DNA from: GCA-2718815 sp963578105 | GTDB lineage: Bacteria; Planctomycetota; Planctomycetia; Pirellulales; Pirellulaceae | Direction: 5' to 3' | Length of the DNA stretch: 64,000 bases | Assembly: GCA_963578105.1 (NCBI GenBank) | Contig: CAUZBP010000007.1 | Coordinates: forward strand, 1 to 64,000 | Part shown: one piece after another, positions 61,173 to 64,000 of the stretch | Position numbering within the stretch: position 1 is the stretch's first letter | Layout of the letters: each line of letters begins with the position of its first letter | The notes under the pieces: generated by a model | Told to the model about the DNA's origin: nothing | Databases searched by the model: none | Seen by the model: only the letters and a program-made list of their open reading frames with translations | Program-made: the position numbers and the translations under genes

Positions 61173-64000
61173 CCGTTGGAACGCGCGAGTTCCTGCTCGA
61201 TCTGTGTCAATAACTGGTCGTACTTCGCTTTCCACAAATCACCTCCCAGATCCCGGCGGAGAACCTGTGTCCAGGCAATGTCCCTCTTGGCCTTGGAAAG
61301 TCCTTTTGCGCGTTGCGGTTCCGGCAAACTGAGAGCATGACGGTAGCGACAAAAAGCCAGATTATACCGAGACTTGTGAAACGTTTCTAAATACTTTTCT
61401 TGATTTTGCGTCTTGGAAGCCAAGGTACCCCAACCCCACACGACCTTTTTCCGAGATCCCTTTTCCGCCTGCTTGCCGTGGATGGCTTGTTCAAACTGCC
61501 GCGGATCTCCCGCCTCCGCCCAGGCCTGATAGGTCCGGGCAGCTTCGACCTGCGCGTCCAGCATTGTATTTCGCTGGCGAAGGATCGTCTCCAAGGCCTC
61601 AATGGCAGCCTGAAACTCTCCCATACTGCGTTGAATCATCGCCAACCGAAGCTGGATTTGAACAAACATCTGAGGTTCCAAGGGAGCCGCGGATTCCTTG
61701 CTGAGATTCAAAAGATTCTGGTAAGTCTGCAGGGCATCCTCATAATATTCCTGCGCAACACCCGTCACCTTCCCCCGACTTGGAGCGTTCGCCGTTCCCA
61801 ACTCATAAAACATTCCCGCAGCCCAATGGAGAATCTTGGTATCTTCTGTCCCGGCACTGATGCGCTGCAAGAAGTTCGCGAGGCCTTTCGATAAGGCAGC
61901 CCGTGACTGGGCAGGAGCCACCTTGATTTGATTCTGCATCTCCTGAGCGAGGCTAACGTAGATTCCTACTAAACGTCGACGGCTTTCTGCAGAGTCACCC
62001 ATGACGCCTTCAAATGCGGTCGTCGTTTGTTCGACTTTCCGCATCAAGTGGCCAGTCGCGCCGGCAGTCTTCGCCTCCCCGAGAGCTAAAGTGTAGGCAC
62101 GCAATACCGTACGGTAAGTCTCTTCCGCAAAACCTTCCCTGTCAGCAAATGGATGTTTTTTCTGGACGAGCGTGAGGCTGCCGTCTTGTTCATTTTCCAG
62201 CAAACGAATCGCTTGTGACGGTGCCCGTGCATCGAGATGCAGGCTGGCAAGGGACAACACAGCTTCGGCCCGATTCAGGGAAATCTGACCCACCGGAACC
62301 CGTTTCGTCCCATCTTCAAGAATCCTTCGTGTACGCTCCCTCAGTTCCACCAGTTGCACTGATTCACCTTTCCCTACCATCTGTCGGTAGCGGTGAAATA
62401 GAGCTCGCCCTGTCTTCAATTCTGCCTCGCTGCGAAGCGGCGAGGCCGCAGCGATCTGATTCAAGCTTTGTTCTGCTTCGTCGTATTTCCCCCTCTGGAT
62501 CGCAAGATCTACCAAAGTCACCAACGCGTTTTGCCCCTCCTGCCGCCGAGGCCATTTCTGCAGAGTGTAGGTTGCTATTTGACGCAATTTCTCGACTTCA
62601 AATTCAGTGTCTTTTTCATCGTTGAGATTTGCCCGTCTTAAAAGTTTCGCATAACACGAAAGGGCAATACCAGCACAATGGCTCGACAATGAATCGTCCG
62701 GATAACTACGACAAACAAATTCCGCAAGTACAACCGCTTCAAAATACTCTTCCTGCTGGAATAACAAGAATGCCACATAATACCGCACGGTGTTGACCTC
62801 ATCAGCAGGTCGGTCTCGCGGAACCAAAACCAAGGCCCGGCGAAAGTGCCGCAAAGCACTAGCGTGGCCCTCATCGACTTTACGCTGCGACTGTTCTTGT
62901 CGTGCGAGTAATTCCTTGCGCTTTTCATCGTTCTCGACGCGACTCAGTTTTTCATCCAGCAATTTAATGAGAGTGGAGGCTGTCTGTGCCTGTTCCAAAA
63001 TCTCCAGGCCAGCTGCCCTCGCTTCGTCAAATGTAGCGAAGTTCGCCGCAACTGTAGTAAGTGAGTCCTTCTGTTCCCCGAGTTCCGCCAACATTTCCCG
63101 GGCCTGTTTCCGCAGAGGCCCGGGAGACCGGGAGACATACTTCGCGTGGCTACGTGCCTGATTTCGGTGCTGCCGTTGCGCCGGGTCAGCTGGATTCTTC
63201 TCTGTCAGAGCATCTGCCCGACTTCGATGAGCCTGAGCCAACTCCATCCTCAACTCGAGCCACTCTGGTTGCCGAGCTTCTTTCGAGCGTACTCGTTTCA
63301 CGAAGTCCTCGCCCGTCGTGATCGCCTGCGCATAGTCCTTCAGCGAATCGTTCGTCCAAATTCGAATCGATTCCGTCAAAGCTTGCGTCTTGAGTTTCCG
63401 AAGGGCCGGAAACTCTCCTGGCCAGTTCAACAATTCGCTATACATGGAAACCGCGTCTTGGAACTTGCCGAGTTCGTGCAGACATTGTGCTTGATAAAAC
63501 AAAGCCTTATATCCGGCAAAGTATTTTCGATACTTTTGATAAATATCATCGAAAACTACAATTGCTTCCTCCAGCCACATCTGCCGTTGTTTACTACCGG
63601 CTTCAGCCGTCAACGCTTTTTCCTGCAAGACCTTCGCTCCCTGGATGCGAGTGTCCATGTAGTCGTTGCGGTATCTCGTCAAAGCGGCATGGAGTTCAGG
63701 CTCTGTTCGCGGATCGACGTATTTCGGCATGCTCGTCAACAGTTTGCGCAGATCCGTTTCCAATTCGTTGTAGAATTCTTGCGCTTCCTCGAAATACTGG
63801 CGGGCATCCAGTACGAGTTTCTTCTGCGCTGCAGCCGTCGACGCCTTTGACGAAGCTGCCAGTTTCATACGAGCACGTAATGCAACAACGTTTCCCAACT
63901 GGCGGCGGGTCGCAGGAGCAAGCACATGCTGGCCATGGTCCGACAAGAACAATTGCAAGGCATTTTGAGCCTGGTCGAGCAAAACGCCACGCAACTCGGG
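61169..64000 (-). CDS. Large TPR-repeat protein, 5' end outside window
   Basis: The frame stays open through the right edge (about 943 codons seen), so the true start is missing. The sequence is almost entirely helical with many TPR-like units: WLEEAIVVFDDIYQKYRKYF, HELGKFQDAVSMYSELLNWP, RRALVLVPRDRPADEVNTVR, GKYDEAEQSLNQIAAASPL, YYEDALQTYQNLLNLSKES and MGEFQAAIEALETILRQRN. Domain identity beyond TPR is not clear. It overlaps the next TPR gene by 4 nt. The order large TPR - small TPR - exbB - exbD - exbD implies a proton-driven envelope machine with TPR adaptors; the cargo is unknown. Confidence 0.85.
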   Translation of the reverse strand, partial: PELRGVLLDQAQNALQLFLSDHGQHVLAPATRRQLGNVVALRARMKLAASSKASTAAAQKKLVLDARQYFEEAQEFYNELETDLRKLLTSMPKYVDPRTEPELHAALTRYRNDYMDTRIQGAKVLQEKALTAEAGSKQRQMWLEEAIVVFDDIYQKYRKYFAGYKALFYQAQCLHELGKFQDAVSMYSELLNWPGEFPALRKLKTQALTESIRIWTNDSLKDYAQAITTGEDFVKRVRSKEARQPEWLELRMELAQAHRSRADALTEKNPADPAQRQHRNQARSHAKYVSRSPGPLRKQAREMLAELGEQKDSLTTVAANFATFDEARAAGLEILEQAQTASTLIKLLDEKLSRVENDEKRKELLARQEQSQRKVDEGHASALRHFRRALVLVPRDRPADEVNTVRYYVAFLLFQQEEYFEAVVLAEFVCRSYPDDSLSSHCAGIALSCYAKLLRRANLNDEKDTEFEVEKLRQIATYTLQKWPRRQEGQNALVTLVDLAIQRGKYDEAEQSLNQIAAASPLRSEAELKTGRALFHRYRQMVGKGESVQLVELRERTRRILEDGTKRVPVGQISLNRAEAVLSLASLHLDARAPSQAIRLLENEQDGSLTLVQKKHPFADREGFAEETYRTVLRAYTLALGEAKTAGATGHLMRKVEQTTTAFEGVMGDSAESRRRLVGIYVSLAQEMQNQIKVAPAQSRAALSKGLANFLQRISAGTEDTKILHWAAGMFYELGTANAPSRGKVTGVAQEYYEDALQTYQNLLNLSKESAAPLEPQMFVQIQLRLAMIQRSMGEFQAAIEALETILRQRNTMLDAQVEAARTYQAWAEAGDPRQFEQAIHGKQAEKGSRKKVVWGWGTLASKTQNQEKYLETFHKSRYNLAFCRYRHALSLPEPQRAKGLSKAKRDIAWTQVLRRDLGGDLWKAKYDQLLTQIEQELARSNG

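Overview
The window reads as a chromosomal stretch of a planctomycete (Planctomycetota, probably a Planctomycetaceae-type lineage). This is an inference from gene content. The pointers are a lone Tat-exported DUF1501 protein, ExbB/ExbD clusters with TPR partners, a fused ResB-CcsA cytochrome c biogenesis protein, a DksA-like finger gene overlapping lspA, many secreted or single-TM proteins without known domains, and moderate GC. No tRNA, rRNA, CRISPR array, prophage or intact insertion sequence was found by eye.

Layout. 1-6.1 kb: a membrane glycosyltransferase cut by the left edge, a fused alpha/beta 2-oxoacid dehydrogenase E1 with a DeoR-type regulator, and a divergent lipoyl E2 with an eroded catalytic domain. 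6.3-9.5 kb: a minus-strand cassette of a proline-rich single-TM protein, a CpsD/BY-kinase-like protein without the Walker A lysine, and an ExeA-like AAA ATPase; it looks like exopolysaccharide or envelope machinery. 10-13.7 kb: metH. 13.8-15.9 kb: a debris zone with a frameshifted DUF1501 gene and an IS1380-type transposase remnant. 16.2-26 kb: housekeeping genes (thiC, an LplT-like transporter, a GmhA-like isomerase, dapB, thrC, a DksA-like finger, lspA, an Rrf2 regulator, an inositol-monophosphatase-like phosphatase). 26.2-34.2 kb: rpmB, gatCAB, an SAM hydroxide adenosyltransferase, a free-standing copy of its C-terminal domain, bioA, a class I glutamine amidotransferase and a PAC2 protein. 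34.3-35.8 kb: a secreted beta-propeller-like gene broken by an in-frame TGA.

36-40 kb: three genes joined by 4-nt overlaps encode a four-TM MotA/TolQ/ExbB-type protein with a long cytoplasmic tail and two single-TM coiled-coil partners. I regard this as the best candidate for an undescribed system. 40.3-41.4 kb: queD with a clear intrinsic terminator downstream. 41.5-49 kb: a small secreted protein, a protein with an N-terminal excisionase-like helix-turn-helix, a long Ser/Asp-rich linker and a C-terminal TM helix, a duplicated-domain lipoprotein, the large CcsBA fusion and crcB. 49-57 kb: an AsmA-like protein, aroC, a decayed bile-acid:sodium symporter gene, rpmE, prfA, prmC and a PlsC-type acyltransferase. 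57-64 kb: a Xer recombinase, then a minus-strand TPR - TPR - exbB - exbD - exbD locus that enters from beyond the right edge.

How the genes work together: E1 and E2 belong to one 2-oxoacid dehydrogenase-type complex (no E3 gene is present here). prfA and prmC are enzyme target and modifying enzyme. gatCAB makes Gln-tRNA/Asn-tRNA. The SAM hydrolase-like genes sit beside bioA, which uses SAM as amino donor. The two ExbB-type loci suggest two separate proton-driven envelope machines. All family assignments come from reading motifs; no database search was run.
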